This document shows, piece by piece, positions 6,613 through 16,054 of a DNA stretch of 53,709 bases (its first letter is position 1; each line of letters begins with the position of its first letter). The stretch comes from a virus. The position numbers and the translations under genes were made by a program. The notes under the pieces were generated by a model. The model saw only the letters and a list, made by a program, of their open reading frames with translations, was not told where the DNA came from and searched no databases. The stretch is taken from positions 1 through 53,709 of the IMG/VR virus record IMGVR_UViG_3300044999_000048; one strand, given 5' to 3'.

Positions 6613-9600
6613 TTAGAACGGTCGTGGTGTAGGTTCTAGGCCGTATTCACCTCGTCCGCCACCGCCGATCGGTGCCGGAGGATTTGCCAACCTATACGCC
6701 GGTGAAATTTCTTTTGCCAACCGGTTCAGTTCACCTGGGATTTTCTCCATCTGGCCTTTGACCACATCTTCTCCCATCGAAAGCAAGGAAGTTGCGCCTT
6801 GTAAGACGTCCCACAGATACGGCCCGAGCGCAAATCGCGCGACGGCCGAGCGCTTGTCGCCCTTGAACCGGTCAAATGACTCGATCATGTTCGATACGAG
6901 CGACGCCCCAATCGCCATGCCGGCATCCTCGGCAACCCGGCCTAGCAACGTGAGTGGGTGGTAGGTTTCCTTCTGGCCAAGTTCCTTGGTCCGTTGCGTG
7001 CGCCCGCGCGCCAGCTCCTGCAGGTCGAGGAACAACTCACCGCCAGCCGGCGCCAGCATCAGGAACGGCACCCACGGCCGGAAATTACCGCGCATCGCTT
7101 CTTTCATTAGAAGATTGCTGAAAAATTTTCCGTTTCGGTAGACGTATGCCTTGAGCATAACGGTCGTGCGCAGGAGCGCCGCTGCGTGCTGGCCAGCTTC
7201 ATCCTTAGCCCGCAGGCGCCACATGGGCGGCAGTTCGGTCGGATCATTAGTTCCCTGCGTAGCCGCGGCCCACCGGGCCCCGGCACGTTTAACCGCTTCG
7301 TCACTCCATTTTCCATTTTGAATGGCCTCGTCAATCAGTTTGTCGGGTACACCCATCAAATCACGGGCTATATGCCGGTAGGTGTGTTGCGGCTTATCCA
7401 TCAGCTTTGGCAATGCCCACCGGGTCAGGAAATTTTCCGCTACTTTGTTGGCCATCACGCGGCTGAATTGATCAAGGCCGCTTACGCCGACAAATTTCAG
7501 GGCGCGGTCCCCGATCCGGTGGCTAACGCCGTACTCGGTGGAAATAAAATCCAGGGTACGTTCTGGCGCAATCGCGCCGGATTCAATCGCCGCGCGGCGC
7601 GCGGCTGGATAATCACTCAGAATTTGGCCAAACGACCGCGCAAACTCCGGAACCCCTACCGCGTCAAACATTCCGGACTTGATGCTGTGAAACATCATCG
7701 GGATAGCCGTGAAATTCATCTTCGTCAGCGCGACCCAGTCCGACGCGAAGGTAAGAAACGACTTCGGCCCTTCGTAGAACGGCTGGCGCATCAGCAGATC
7801 GTCAAAAATCTCGCGTACCTGGCGCCGACCAGCCTCTGGAAGTTGCACAATCTTCCCGTCCAGCACGGCGCGCTTCTGGCCAAACACCTTCGTGCGCCCA
7901 ATCGCTTCGGCAGCGCCATTTAGGTAGCGATAGACCGAGTGGAGCGTCTTTTCGTACCCTTCGATGTCGTGCTCGCGCGTGCGTTCGAGGTTTCCCGATA
8001 GCGGCACGTCCGGCAAGCGCCGGGAATCCAGGAAAGTTTCCGCCGCTACACGAGAGATCCCGCGGCGCTGCATGATGCTAGAAACGATTTCTTCACGCTT
8101 TTTGCTGCCAAACTTGAACACGTCTTCGTCGTAAATGCGCGGCATGTAGCCCGGCCGGCGGTCCTTTGGGAAATCGAAAGTATCGGTTTTCCCGGTAGCT
8201 TCGTTGAACCGCTCGAGTTGCACGCCAGCCTCTACTGCTTTGTCCTGAACATCGAAAAAAAGGTTTTGGAGTTGCTGAACCGCCTTTTCTTGCCAGGAGC
8301 CCGCCTTGACTTCTCGCTCCCCTTCTTTCATTTCCCACACTTCCGTCATGTTTTCCGGCGTGATTTTGTGTTCCTTCACCCAATCGACAAGCTGCCCCAT
8401 CCAGTTGCCGGCCAGCAGCGATCGCTGCGCGTGGTATTCCTGGATGTCGTGGTTCAGTTCGCCGCCCAGTTCCGGCATCCCAGACTTTTTAGTCACCGAA
8501 TCGATGATGTCGCGCCCACTGCGCAAGGCAAACTGCCACATCGAGACGTTTCCAGTTTTTCCAGCCTGCACGAATTCGTAGGCTTCCTTCCCGCCATGCT
8601 TCTTCATCCACTCAATTTGATCTTTGAGCACGCCATGCACCACCGGAGCGTGGTTCCCATCCGTATTGGCGATCTCATCCTCGGCCAGGGCGGCTACGCC
8701 GCTGACAAACTTCTGTTTGTCCTCTGCTTTAGGTAGGGCTTTACCCAAATCGCGCTCGATTGCCTTGGGATCCAGGAAACTGTCCAGCACGTCTTGTATT
8801 TTCTTGTCCAGCGCCGGGTCAGCCGACAAGCCAGCATCACGCCGAAACGTGTCTTTCAGCTCCTTCGACACGCGCTTCGCAGCGTCAATCGGGTCCACGC
8901 CCATTAAAAATGTGCCTTTACCAGGAGGTTTGCCCTCCATATTTGGAGGCGGAGTCAGCCGGGCGCGCACCTTCATACCCTTATTAGGGCCCGTCTGGCT
9001 CTTGGCGTCCGGGATGTCAACCTGTTTGTGTGACTTGAACACTTTCGACGTGTCCAGGAAGTCGGTAAACTCTTTGCCGGCTGCCTTGACGTCGTCGCCA
9101 TGCTCGTACTGTAGCGCTTCGTTCGCGTTAGACAGCCCTTCGGTAAGTGGAGACCTGAAATCGACGCCGTTTACGACCGCGTTGAGCGCCTCCAGGCGCG
9201 GCACGATTCGACCCACCACAAGCTTCACTTCCGGCGCGACGTTGCTTAACAGAAACGCTGCGTTCGTGTCTGACTTCGTGCCGTATCGCCACGTTCGGCC
9301 GGCACCTTGCTCAAACGCATAGCCGGACCACGGCAAGCCGTGATAGATCGAGAACCGCGGAGCGTCGCCAGCCGTGTCATGCAGGCTAAGCCCAAGCCCG
9401 CCAGCAGCGTAGGTTGTGTAGAAAACCTTTTTCTGCCCGGTCTGGAAGCCTGCAAGCTGCTTTTCGCGCGCCGAGGAGTAGCCGCCGCTGTAGTCGGCAA
9501 AGTCTTCGCCAAACGCTTCCTTAAGCGCTGGAACAAACCCTTGAATGGGCGGCAAAATCTTGGAAATAAAGCCGTTCATCGAAGCGTCTGGATCAACGAG

Positions 9601-12600
9601 CGGCTTATAGAGCGTGTTGACCTCGCTGTGCGTCTCCGAGAAAATCGGTACTTGGTAACCTGCCTTCATGGCCCGTCGCGCCATCTCGATCGTGGCCGGG
9701 ATCCGTGTTGACTCGATGTAGTGCTTCAGGTAGTTCATCTTATTCGCGGACACTACCATCATCATTCGCTTGTTGCCGCGACGCTGGTAGTACTCCCTGG
9801 CCAGCGCAAACGCGCGATCGATGTTGCGCACACCTTGAACCTGCTCCGGCGTGAGCGGCACAACAGCAAAGTGAGCGTTGAAGCCGTCGAAGTTCTTCTC
9901 TTGGTTGATAAACTGCCCGCGCTCAATCAATTGCTGGCGCAGCTTTTCGAGTTTGAATGGGTTGGTATGGCCTTGCCAGGCGCCTTCGGCGCTTCGGCTA
10001 ATCCCGAATTGCCTGACCCACTGATCAAACGGCCGGCCTTTCCACAGACCAAGTTTGGTTAGGTATTGCAGTTCGGCCGCATTCGTGAACGGCGTAGCCG
10101 ACAGGTACATCACCTTCTTGGCGTTGTTGCCCATGTCGGCTACGAGGCCGCCGCGCTTAGAGGTTTCCGACCCGCGCGCCTGTCCCGCTTCGTCGACGAC
10201 TACCAAGTCCCACGGAAATTTTTCAATTCCTTCGCGGTTGCGTGCCGTATCCATCGTGGTAGCGTACACGCCCGGTTTGGGAGGCTCAGCCTTGGCTCGC
10301 GGATCGTAGTAGTGATCGGTATCAGCGTTGACACCAAAACCTTTGGCGATGTCGACCCAGTCGTCGACCAGCTTACGGCTGGCCGTCAGGTAAAGAATGT
10401 GCTTGAACTGCTCTGGCGCGCTCTCCTGGACGTGACGAATAATCGCTGATGACAGGTAGCTCTTTCCCGTACCAGTAGGCAGGCCAAGCACAACCCCGCC
10501 AGAACCATCGAGCAACTCGGAAAGCCCATAGTCCGCAATCGCGTCTTGGCCCGGGAAAATCAGTTTGTCAGCAATATGCTGAAAAACACGCTGCGTCGGA
10601 ATTCGCGCATTTGGAGGTAAACGTGCGTCGTTGACCACTTTTTTCCACGCTTCAGTTTTCCAAGCTGGTTGCCTAGAACGTTCTGGCTGGGGCGTTAATT
10701 CGGCTGGGGCGACATTTGATAGCCCTGTAGCTCGCGCTGTACGTCCTCTTCCTGCGCCAACCTTTCCACCTGCTCCCGGAACCCCTCCTGGGGCTCCTCC
10801 GGCTCCGGGCTGGACGGTGGCGGCGCCTGGTTCATCAGCTTTTCCAGTTGGCTTAACGTCTTGCAATGGAGCAGGCGCATTAGGTAAGCCTCCCTCGGCA
10901 GCGGCTTTCTCTCCACTGGTCACCTCCCTGAAAACATTCATCTTCTCTCGAACTTTTTGATCATCGGCCCCACCACGAATCGCTGCGACCGCGCGCTCCC
11001 AGGCATGATCGGTCATCATTTTCCAAGCTTCTTCCAGGTGCGGGCGCGCCCATTCGCCAACGGTTTCAATCGTCTTCTTGGCCACATCTGCGAAACTACG
11101 AATCCCGCGCTCGACGTGGTACCCCATGACCGTGGCAATGTCTTTTAGGTCTTCGGGATCAATGCCGGCCTGCAGGCGCCCGCGGCGCTTCTTCATTCGT
11201 TCAATTGCCGCATCGGCCGCGCTTTTCGGGAAAATCGTGTTCTTGTCTTCGGGCGTTGGCGCTATCTTACCTTCCATTTCGACGTTACGGGCCCGAATTC
11301 CCTGTTCGATGTTTTTAGGCATAGTTAACGACGGTGGAATTTCACCAGGAGCAGGCCCTTGCGGGGCTACTGCCTGTGCAGGCTTACGCTGCTGGACCTC
11401 GGGCGGCACAATTTCCAGAAGCCGTTGTTTTAACTCTGCTGCGCGCTGCGCGGCCATCTGGCGCTCTTCCGGAGTGGCTTTCTCATCCCGAGCAATAGCT
11501 TCTGCTTTGGTAATTTCCGCTTGCAATGGGATTTCTTGAGATTTCTGAGATAACGGCTCTGGTGGCGCAGCCATTTTCGGCGCTTCCAGCGGCGGAGGAG
11601 GCGCTGGCACCCCCTCCGGAACCTGCGCTTCCTCCGCCAGCAGGCTTGGTCCGACCACGGCGTTCATGGCACCGCGGAGCAAGCCGGCTTTATCTGGAGC
11701 TTCACCTGCGCCGCCAAACATCGTGCCCTGGTCCTTCCGCCCAGCGCGCATGGCATCGTCGGCATAGGTATTCAAAATGTCAGACACATTGGCCGGCCGG
11801 CGCGCATTTCGGCCCAAAATCGTCAATAATTCACGCGCCGCCGGGCTGATATCCTGGCCGTACAACTTTCCCTGGCTGAGGTAGTCCGCGACCGATTGGC
11901 CTTGCTCTCTCAAGGCCGACAGCTTCCGCGCAGCCTCCACTATGTCGTCAGAGAGACGCAAGTCGTGTAAGGTGCCTTCGTCGACCAACTGATTGAGTTG
12001 CGCGAACTTCGGCGCCGCCGCGAGCATCGCTTTTGTGGCCGCGCGAATATTATTGTTTGGGTCCTCAGAGAGCTTCTCCATGAGCGCTTCCGACCCCGGG
12101 AACGCTTTAGCGAAGATAGCCGCCTGGATCCGGCGCACACCGTCCTGGTTGATTTGCCCATTCGCCATCATGAACTTCGACCGGTCGGCTGGAGAGATCA
12201 CCTCGCTAAAGAATCGCTGGATAAACCCTTGATTGCCAGCCACAAACAGGTTGCCGTCCTCCGACGGCTGCAGAATGGCCATCAGGTCCGGCGTCATAGC
12301 CTGCGAATCGGCCTTGGCCGTTTCGACTTGGCTCATCGAAGCTTCAAACGGCTCGTTCAGTTCCCTGGAAAACGCTTCGGCAGTAAGTCCAATACTTTCA
12401 AGCGGCGTACGGCGTATCCGGACCAGCACCGGTTGTCGCATTTTTGCTACAGTTTCCGAGTCCACTCCAAATTTGGAGTAATTCTGCGCGAGCCACGCCT
12501 TGTACTCATCCGCTTTCTTATCACCAATTTGGTACAGGAATTTCAAGACCATCGAGCGCATGTTGCCGCCATCGACGAACAGGTCATCACCCACCACCGG

Positions 12601-15477
12601 TGCGCCGTTATTTCCCGAGAAATTCTCGCCCAGCATGGACGGATCAAATTGGGCCCCAATGCTCAGGAATTGGTCCTTGCTAAACGCTCGGTTGCGGTTC
12701 CGCGGCTGGCGCCGGGCCGGATAGTTTGGATTCGGATTCAAATCCGAGTCGTGTGACGGCTCGATTTGCTTGGCTTCCACCACGGCATATTGGAAGTCGA
12801 CCGAACTGCCGCGCGCCGTCTTGATCGTGCCGTTACTGCCAAGCTGCCGCGGCAGGATCGGGACCGCGGGGCGGTCGCGCTCCGGATCAGGCTTGGCCTC
12901 GGGCGGCAATTTGTCGTTCAAAGCATCTTGTTGCTTCGAAAGGGCTTGAATCGTCTTGTCCGCATCGTCGACAGCCTTTTCCAGACGGCCGTAATCTTCT
13001 GGGACCGACTGTCTCAAAGCTTCCTGGACGTCGTCGCGACGTTCTTGCAGCGATCGAATCGCTTCCGCCAGCGTGGTGACGAGGTGACGCGCGTCCTCGG
13101 CCTCTTGCCGTGCCTTCCTAGCCTCTTCTGGCGTCGTTTCCAGAATATATGGCTTATCCTCCAGTTGCGCTTGCCCACGGTCACGGAATTCGTCTTCTCC
13201 TGGGGTTTTAGAGAGTTCCGCTTCTTGTCGCTGCTGGCGAGCGTACTCGTCGCCGACAATTGCGCGATCGATGCGCTGCTCGTATTTTCGTTGTTCGTTG
13301 CGTCGTCGGCGCTTGTCGCCCTTGATCGCCTCGTCGATGCGTTTTTCGAGGGCTTCTTCAGCCTTCTGGGCGCGCAGGCGCGCTTCCTCAGCATCCTTAA
13401 CCATATTCTCCAAAAGCAGCGATTGCTCGCCAGGGAGCAGGCGCGGGCCGGTCGGAGCACGGTCCACCGGCGTAGTAACACTTTCAACTGGTTTAGGTGT
13501 AGCTGTGAGTACCGGTGGTCGCTCCGTGGTCTCTGGAGGCTTGGGAACACCACCCTCACCCAGGCGCGCTTGCGGCGTAGGAGCCAATCCTTGACGTATC
13601 TCCGGGCCCGGGAGCGGTGCTGGAGGCGCGGGGCGCGCAGCGAGTTCTCCAGGAGGTTGACGCACAATGGCAGTAGCTCGAGCGCGCCGATCCTCGTACT
13701 GCTGTACAACAGGATTGTTTTTAATGAATTCTTGACGAATGTTCTCGATTTCTTGACGCCTAGCAAGCATCTCTCGATCATAATCAGCTCGGAGATCGGC
13801 TAGTCTTTGCTGCTGCTGGTGCGTTACCTCATCTTCGATCAGCCGTTGCGCCTCGACTTCTTGGGCAATCATCTGGTGCCAAGCGGGCTCAACCTCTTCA
13901 ATTGTCTTGCGAGCCTCCTGCTGAGCGTTGAAAAGTTGCTCGTTAAACGCTTTGTTTTGTTCCGCAAGTTTCTTGGCCTGTTCCTCCGGATATCCCATGG
14001 CGGCAACGTCGCCGGGCTCGCCCATGACGTACTTCGCGCGCGAAAGTAGGGACTTGGCCTCGTCGACCCATCCGCGGCGCAGGAGTCCGTCCACTAACTC
14101 TGAGTAGGCTTTGATGTCGGCTTCGTTGGCGCCATAAGACTCCTTCGTGCGCGCATTGGCCCACTGACGGAAGGCCGGGTCAGAGAATTTTTCAGTTTCC
14201 TCGACAGGAACTTTCTGAAGAGCTTCTAAATCCTTTGGATTTTTTGTCTTTTCCCAGTCGGTTGTAACGCCATCGCGCGGTTTTTCGTGGATGCCAAATT
14301 GGTGCTCGAGATAAGCGGTCTGCAAAGCCTTGATTTGCGGCCCAACGCGCTCTTCGGGAGCAGCCTTTGTACCCTTTGGGACTTCTGTTGGGAATTTTTT
14401 GCCCGTAAACTTCTCGTACGCCGTTTTGATGGCTGCGAGGTCACGGTTGTTTTCAGCCTTTTGCAAGTCTTCGAGAAACGGCGCGCGGCTCTTGTTGGCT
14501 TTCAGAACTTGTTCTGACACCTCGGCGCGCTGCGCTTGTGGCAGATCCACCCAATCACGCTTGTAGGTTTTCTTCGAAACTGCGTCCAGGGTGTTTAGTG
14601 TTCCCATCGTCCGAATTTTGTGAATCGAAGAAAGCGTTCCCAAAGCACTGAAAGCGCCGTCGATGCCAGCTCCAAGCGTATCAACCGCCGCACCTTCGTA
14701 ATCTCCAGATTTGAACTTGCCCCACGCGCTTTTTGCACCCTCGTAGGCGCCGTACCCCTGCATGGCGGCAAAGCCGACGTCAGCGCCGGTGCGAAACATC
14801 CCGGCCGCACCTTTTAGGCCGGCTACGCCGCCCGTTTCTCCGCTCATCAGCAACACCAAATTGCGCGGATCAAGAGCTAAGTGTTGCACCGTGTTCATCA
14901 CCTTATCCGCTAAAGCGTTGGCAATCCTTTGCGCGGGAGTGTAGGGATGTCGACGTGCTTCTTCTTCGAGGGAAACCTGCTGGCCTTTATCCCGGTCCAT
15001 GTACTGGTAGGCTTCGAGGCGGTCTTGTTCTTGGTATTTTTTCTTGGCTGCGTCCGCCTTGTCGATGAACTCATTGATCTTGTCGAACGGCTCTACCAGG
15101 TAGTGATTGGCTCGCGTGAGCCACCACGACTGCGCTCCCATGTGCGGATCTTCATGTTTTGGCAACTCCATTTCTGGATGCCGCACGTAGAACGATTTGT
15201 CCGTCTCGCTCATCCAGGAAGGAACCTGCCGAGCCGGTTCAGGGATGGAAACGCGCTGCCCGGGCCCAAGCGTCGGCTTAGGCGGTGGCGCTGTCATCTG
15301 TGCGCGCTTGGTGGTCAGGAAGGAAGAGACTTGGCCTTTAAGGTTTTTGGGGGACGCAGGTGTGGGCGGTTTCGCGGCACGTTCCGGCACGGATGGCGGG
15401 GTAGGGGCAAGAGACGCACGGCGGGTAGTTAAAAAACTGTGGAGCTGCGTTTGAAGATCGTTGCTTTGGTCCGCCAT
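6613..15477 (-). CDS. Giant polyvalent (internal virion-type) protein with SF2 helicase domain
   Basis: 2,954 residues from ATG 15477. The N-terminal part is Pro-rich with a motif seen twice ('QLHSFLTTRRA' and 'QVSSFLTTKRA'); a long charged coiled coil covers about 550-830; Pro/Ala linkers separate blocks. An SF2 helicase lies at about 1640-2130: Walker A 'GLPTGTGKS' (about 1665), DEAG-type Walker B 'LVVVDEAGQ' (about 1762), motif III 'MYLSATPF' and motif VI 'EQGAGRTWRYG' (about 2060). The C-terminal third has helical and hydrophobic segments ('LVSNMIESF', 'FLMLAPAGG'). This fits the large polyvalent proteins of phages, thought to be ejected with DNA. A motif VI inside an internal virion protein suggests DNA remodelling early after entry. 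Confidence 0.85.
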   Translation of the reverse strand: MADQSNDLQTQLHSFLTTRRASLAPTPPSVPERAAKPPTPASPKNLKGQVSSFLTTKRAQMTAPPPKPTLGPGQRVSIPEPARQVPSWMSETDKSFYVRHPEMELPKHEDPHMGAQSWWLTRANHYLVEPFDKINEFIDKADAAKKKYQEQDRLEAYQYMDRDKGQQVSLEEEARRHPYTPAQRIANALADKVMNTVQHLALDPRNLVLLMSGETGGVAGLKGAAGMFRTGADVGFAAMQGYGAYEGAKSAWGKFKSGDYEGAAVDTLGAGIDGAFSALGTLSSIHKIRTMGTLNTLDAVSKKTYKRDWVDLPQAQRAEVSEQVLKANKSRAPFLEDLQKAENNRDLAAIKTAYEKFTGKKFPTEVPKGTKAAPEERVGPQIKALQTAYLEHQFGIHEKPRDGVTTDWEKTKNPKDLEALQKVPVEETEKFSDPAFRQWANARTKESYGANEADIKAYSELVDGLLRRGWVDEAKSLLSRAKYVMGEPGDVAAMGYPEEQAKKLAEQNKAFNEQLFNAQQEARKTIEEVEPAWHQMIAQEVEAQRLIEDEVTHQQQQRLADLRADYDREMLARRQEIENIRQEFIKNNPVVQQYEDRRARATAIVRQPPGELAARPAPPAPLPGPEIRQGLAPTPQARLGEGGVPKPPETTERPPVLTATPKPVESVTTPVDRAPTGPRLLPGEQSLLLENMVKDAEEARLRAQKAEEALEKRIDEAIKGDKRRRRNEQRKYEQRIDRAIVGDEYARQQRQEAELSKTPGEDEFRDRGQAQLEDKPYILETTPEEARKARQEAEDARHLVTTLAEAIRSLQERRDDVQEALRQSVPEDYGRLEKAVDDADKTIQALSKQQDALNDKLPPEAKPDPERDRPAVPILPRQLGSNGTIKTARGSSVDFQYAVVEAKQIEPSHDSDLNPNPNYPARRQPRNRNRAFSKDQFLSIGAQFDPSMLGENFSGNNGAPVVGDDLFVDGGNMRSMVLKFLYQIGDKKADEYKAWLAQNYSKFGVDSETVAKMRQPVLVRIRRTPLESIGLTAEAFSRELNEPFEASMSQVETAKADSQAMTPDLMAILQPSEDGNLFVAGNQGFIQRFFSEVISPADRSKFMMANGQINQDGVRRIQAAIFAKAFPGSEALMEKLSEDPNNNIRAATKAMLAAAPKFAQLNQLVDEGTLHDLRLSDDIVEAARKLSALREQGQSVADYLSQGKLYGQDISPAARELLTILGRNARRPANVSDILNTYADDAMRAGRKDQGTMFGGAGEAPDKAGLLRGAMNAVVGPSLLAEEAQVPEGVPAPPPPLEAPKMAAPPEPLSQKSQEIPLQAEITKAEAIARDEKATPEERQMAAQRAAELKQRLLEIVPPEVQQRKPAQAVAPQGPAPGEIPPSLTMPKNIEQGIRARNVEMEGKIAPTPEDKNTIFPKSAADAAIERMKKRRGRLQAGIDPEDLKDIATVMGYHVERGIRSFADVAKKTIETVGEWARPHLEEAWKMMTDHAWERAVAAIRGGADDQKVREKMNVFREVTSGEKAAAEGGLPNAPAPLQDVKPTGKADEPGAATVQPGAGGAPGGVPGAGGKVGAGRGRTARATGLSNVAPAELTPQPERSRQPAWKTEAWKKVVNDARLPPNARIPTQRVFQHIADKLIFPGQDAIADYGLSELLDGSGGVVLGLPTGTGKSYLSSAIIRHVQESAPEQFKHILYLTASRKLVDDWVDIAKGFGVNADTDHYYDPRAKAEPPKPGVYATTMDTARNREGIEKFPWDLVVVDEAGQARGSETSKRGGLVADMGNNAKKVMYLSATPFTNAAELQYLTKLGLWKGRPFDQWVRQFGISRSAEGAWQGHTNPFKLEKLRQQLIERGQFINQEKNFDGFNAHFAVVPLTPEQVQGVRNIDRAFALAREYYQRRGNKRMMMVVSANKMNYLKHYIESTRIPATIEMARRAMKAGYQVPIFSETHSEVNTLYKPLVDPDASMNGFISKILPPIQGFVPALKEAFGEDFADYSGGYSSAREKQLAGFQTGQKKVFYTTYAAGGLGLSLHDTAGDAPRFSIYHGLPWSGYAFEQGAGRTWRYGTKSDTNAAFLLSNVAPEVKLVVGRIVPRLEALNAVVNGVDFRSPLTEGLSNANEALQYEHGDDVKAAGKEFTDFLDTSKVFKSHKQVDIPDAKSQTGPNKGMKVRARLTPPPNMEGKPPGKGTFLMGVDPIDAAKRVSKELKDTFRRDAGLSADPALDKKIQDVLDSFLDPKAIERDLGKALPKAEDKQKFVSGVAALAEDEIANTDGNHAPVVHGVLKDQIEWMKKHGGKEAYEFVQAGKTGNVSMWQFALRSGRDIIDSVTKKSGMPELGGELNHDIQEYHAQRSLLAGNWMGQLVDWVKEHKITPENMTEVWEMKEGEREVKAGSWQEKAVQQLQNLFFDVQDKAVEAGVQLERFNEATGKTDTFDFPKDRRPGYMPRIYDEDVFKFGSKKREEIVSSIMQRRGISRVAAETFLDSRRLPDVPLSGNLERTREHDIEGYEKTLHSVYRYLNGAAEAIGRTKVFGQKRAVLDGKIVQLPEAGRRQVREIFDDLLMRQPFYEGPKSFLTFASDWVALTKMNFTAIPMMFHSIKSGMFDAVGVPEFARSFGQILSDYPAARRAAIESGAIAPERTLDFISTEYGVSHRIGDRALKFVGVSGLDQFSRVMANKVAENFLTRWALPKLMDKPQHTYRHIARDLMGVPDKLIDEAIQNGKWSDEAVKRAGARWAAATQGTNDPTELPPMWRLRAKDEAGQHAAALLRTTVMLKAYVYRNGKFFSNLLMKEAMRGNFRPWVPFLMLAPAGGELFLDLQELARGRTQRTKELGQKETYHPLTLLGRVAEDAGMAIGASLVSNMIESFDRFKGDKRSAVARFALGPYLWDVLQGATSLLSMGEDVVKGQMEKIPGELNRLAKEISPAYRLANPPAPIGGGGRGEYGLEPTPRPF
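8935..8948. repeat. Dispersed palindrome copy 4 (intragenic)
   Basis: CTCCATATTTGGAG with one extra pair outside, inside the giant gene; read as PPNMEG. One mismatch to consensus. Confidence 0.7.
12465..12478. repeat. Dispersed palindrome copy 5 (intragenic)
   Basis: Perfect CTCCAAATTTGGAG plus an outer A/T pair, inside the giant gene; read as YSKFGV. Confidence 0.8.
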
Positions 15478-15480
15478 CAA

Positions 15481-16008
15481 TCATTCCGCCGACTTCCCTG
15501 TAGACAGATAACGTTTCATTTTTTCAATAATCTCTAGTTGTTTAGGGGAATACCTGTCAGTCGATTTCCACTCATCCCCCTGTCCTTCAGCTAACCGCCC
15601 TCGAATATACATATCGTCGATCGAATTCTTGGATACGCCACGTTCTTTTTGTATCTTGGCGTTAAACTCCGCAATTTTTGGCGGATAGTTCTCAGTAAAC
15701 TGTTTGCGCAACGATGCAAAATAAGGATCCTTGGACATCCCGTGCAACAAATCACCATAAATCGCCTGCTTTAATTTCTCAGGGTTATTCCGTAGCTCAG
15801 GGCTGTAAATTTCAAGAACATGTTTTCCATCATGCCCTGTAGGTCTTTGAAAATCTTTGGAACCTGATTCCTCGGGAGACCAATACTCAAGCTGTCTATC
15901 ACTACCACCCTGCTTTTTAAGCGCAGCCATGCGTTCTGGTGATGCAAAAACGACACTAACATTGCCAGGCTTGTATATTTTTGCCAGCCCATGATTTTCT
16001 GACAGCAA
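15481..16008 (-). CDS. Hypothetical internal virion-type protein lacking a convincing start
   Basis: 175 residues from a TTG at 16008, the only start-like codon, with no SD. The frame is open further upstream through the G7 tract at the end of the previous gene; losing one G (or a +1 slip) there would fuse the two, giving '...AATAGG-FSATPKDEENATSQVS...' and then this protein. Sequence: 'VSVVFASPERMAALKKQ', 'AIYGDLLHGMSKDP', lysine-rich C-terminus. No family recognised. Either a frameshifted extension of the 16055 gene or a separate gene with poor initiation. Confidence 0.6.
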   Translation of the reverse strand: MLSENHGLAKIYKPGNVSVVFASPERMAALKKQGGSDRQLEYWSPEESGSKDFQRPTGHDGKHVLEIYSPELRNNPEKLKQAIYGDLLHGMSKDPYFASLRKQFTENYPPKIAEFNAKIQKERGVSKNSIDDMYIRGRLAEGQGDEWKSTDRYSPKQLEIIEKMKRYLSTGKSAE

Positions 16009-16054
16009 AGTGCTAACTTGACTGGTTGCATTTTCTTCATCTTTTGGTGTGGCG

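Noticed and set aside
12766-13803. Long plus-strand ORF of 345 codons
   Set aside because: Antisense to the coiled-coil part of the giant gene; Arg/Leu/Phe-rich shadow without an SD.
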